This document shows, in pieces, positions 63,332 through 64,000 of a stretch of DNA of 64,000 bases. Each line of letters begins with the position of its first letter. Position 1 is the first letter of the stretch. A program made the position numbers and the translations under genes. The notes under the pieces were generated by a model that made no database searches, was not told the origin of the DNA, and saw nothing but the letters and a program-made list of their open reading frames with translations. Origin of the DNA: Thiohalophilus thiocyanatoxydans (GTDB lineage Bacteria; Pseudomonadota; Gammaproteobacteria; UBA6429; Thiohalophilaceae); assembly GCF_004366735.1 (NCBI RefSeq), contig NZ_SOQX01000002.1:496001-560000 (forward strand), written 5' to 3'.

Positions 63332-63575
63332 CGCACCGGTCGGCACCTGCTGCTCCGGTCCGGCCAGGCCCCCTCCCCCGGCTTTCCTTGCGCCGCAACA
63401 AACAGCTCGCCAGACAACTTCATCCGGCTTTGAAGAGTTACCCTCAAGTCTTTGTTTTATAATATTATTTCACTTATCCCACAGACAGGGCTCTGTATCC
63501 GCCTTGACCACAGGCCCGATTGTGCTATTAATTAACTATTGTAGACTGACTGGTCTATTAGCGATCTGAGACAGC
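63332..63575. other. Upstream region of the TetR regulator
   Basis: About 240 bp. It is C-rich at the start and AT-rich at the end and holds no credible gene. A TetR-type operator lies at 63542-63557. Confidence 0.45.
63542..63557 (+). promoter_or_regulatory. NemR/AcuR-like operator
   Basis: tagactgactggtcta has arms tagac and gtcta. The NemR box is tagacc-n4-ggtcta. It lies 18 bp before the start of the downstream TetR gene and fits autoregulation. Confidence 0.6.
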
Positions 63576-64000
63576 ATGGCAACCGACACCAAACAGCTCT
63601 TACTTCAACAAGGCATGACGATGCTGCTGCGCCACGGGTATCACGATCTCGGGATATCGGCGGTACTGGAAGCGACGGCGATCCCCAAAGGATCCTTCTA
63701 CCACCACTTCAACTCCAAGGAGGACTTTGGGCTTCAGGCCATCGACCTCTACATGGAAGAGGTACATGCCGGGCTTGACCATTGTCTGGGTGACAAAAGT
63801 CTCGCCCCGCTGGAGCGGGTGCGCCGTTTTTTCGAACTCAGCGAGGAGAAGTATCGCACCGAGGGCTACCTGGGTTGCCTGTTGGGCGGACTGGGCCAGG
63901 AGCTGTCCGGGGTCAGCGAGGTCTTTCGTCAGAAGGTGGAACAGTGTTTCTTCGAGATCGCCCAGCGTATCGCCGTCAGCCTTGAGGAGGCGATAGAACG
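63576..64000 (+). CDS. TetR/AcrR family regulator, NemR-like, 3' end outside window
   Basis: The gene starts at ATG 63576 and is open to the end of the window (141 codons seen). The N-terminal HTH is complete: LLLQQGMTMLLRHGYHDLGI, SAVLEATAIPKGSFYHHFNS and KEDFGLQAI. A conserved Cys lies in TEGYLGCLLGGLGQELSG, close to where NemR carries its redox- and electrophile-sensing cysteine (GTISGCLTVKL in E. coli NemR). A tagac...gtcta operator precedes it. It probably controls a detoxification gene downstream, out of view. Confidence 0.85.
   Translation, partial: MATDTKQLLLQQGMTMLLRHGYHDLGISAVLEATAIPKGSFYHHFNSKEDFGLQAIDLYMEEVHAGLDHCLGDKSLAPLERVRRFFELSEEKYRTEGYLGCLLGGLGQELSGVSEVFRQKVEQCFFEIAQRIAVSLEEAIE

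Overview
The window looks like a chromosomal segment of a gammaproteobacterium of moderately high GC. The strongest evidence is the lipid/cell-cycle block at 44.9-58.1 kb, which keeps the Escherichia coli order yceD-rpmF-plsX-fabH-fabD-fabG-acpP-fabF-pabB/pabC-mltG-tmk-holB-PilZ-tatD. Supporting signs are SelO, HrpA, a FadE/FadI/FadJ-type beta-oxidation operon, a B12-dependent ribonucleotide reductase and a DsrC/TusE-family protein. A sulfur-oxidiser-like lifestyle is only a guess, because the DsrC-family protein lacks its cysteines and no dsr genes are in view.

Layout. 0-10.4 kb: a tightly coupled defence operon, hsdM (5' end outside the window), a small Cys-rich ORF, hsdS, a reverse transcriptase, a TIR-domain protein, hsdR, and a DUF262-HNH-AlbA_2 fusion. 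Every junction but one overlaps or nearly touches, so the RT and TIR genes are built into the type I restriction operon. 10.6-12.1 kb: three unrecognised small membrane proteins. 12.3-26.3 kb: housekeeping genes (selO, hrpA, msrB) interleaved with abiEi/abiEii, a broken DUF3800 gene, an HTH regulator plus truncated nucleotidyltransferase, a ChrR-like bicupin, a cysteine-less DsrC homologue and vapBC. 26.4-31.5 kb: a minus-strand copper block (copB, copA, a Cys-rich exported protein, a YHS protein, a thioredoxin-like protein) and a PrxQ peroxiredoxin. 31.6-36.3 kb: a DJ-1/PfpI protein, a host-attachment-family protein, nrdJ and a class V aminotransferase. 36.6-44.5 kb: a beta-oxidation operon (fadE-fadI-fadJ-acyl-CoA ligase-thioesterase). 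44.6-58.1 kb: chaB, then the conserved minus-strand fab/pab/tmk cluster. 58.3-62.7 kb: two-subunit pyruvate carboxylase (pycA, pycB) split by a GIY-YIG nuclease element, then a Maf/YceF pyrophosphatase. 62.8-64.0 kb: a frameshifted exported protein and the start of a NemR-like TetR regulator.

A second theme is the repeats. Many intergenic gaps carry tandem arrays with a 7-bp period whose word changes from array to array and even within one array (for example ggcagtt, acttagt, gggacga, ttctgag, aatgttg, tagctgc). They resemble the short tandemly repeated repetitive (STRR) heptamers described in cyanobacteria. Several abut or overlap the stop codon of the preceding gene, and some form large hairpins with an inverted copy. 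Palindromic elements of other families occur too: an 82-bp element that truncates a nucleotidyltransferase gene, a small palindrome inserted in frame inside hsdM, and paired palindromes flanking the GIY-YIG gene. The RT-TIR cassette inside the type I restriction operon is the best candidate for an undescribed system. All family assignments are from reading the sequence; no database search was run.
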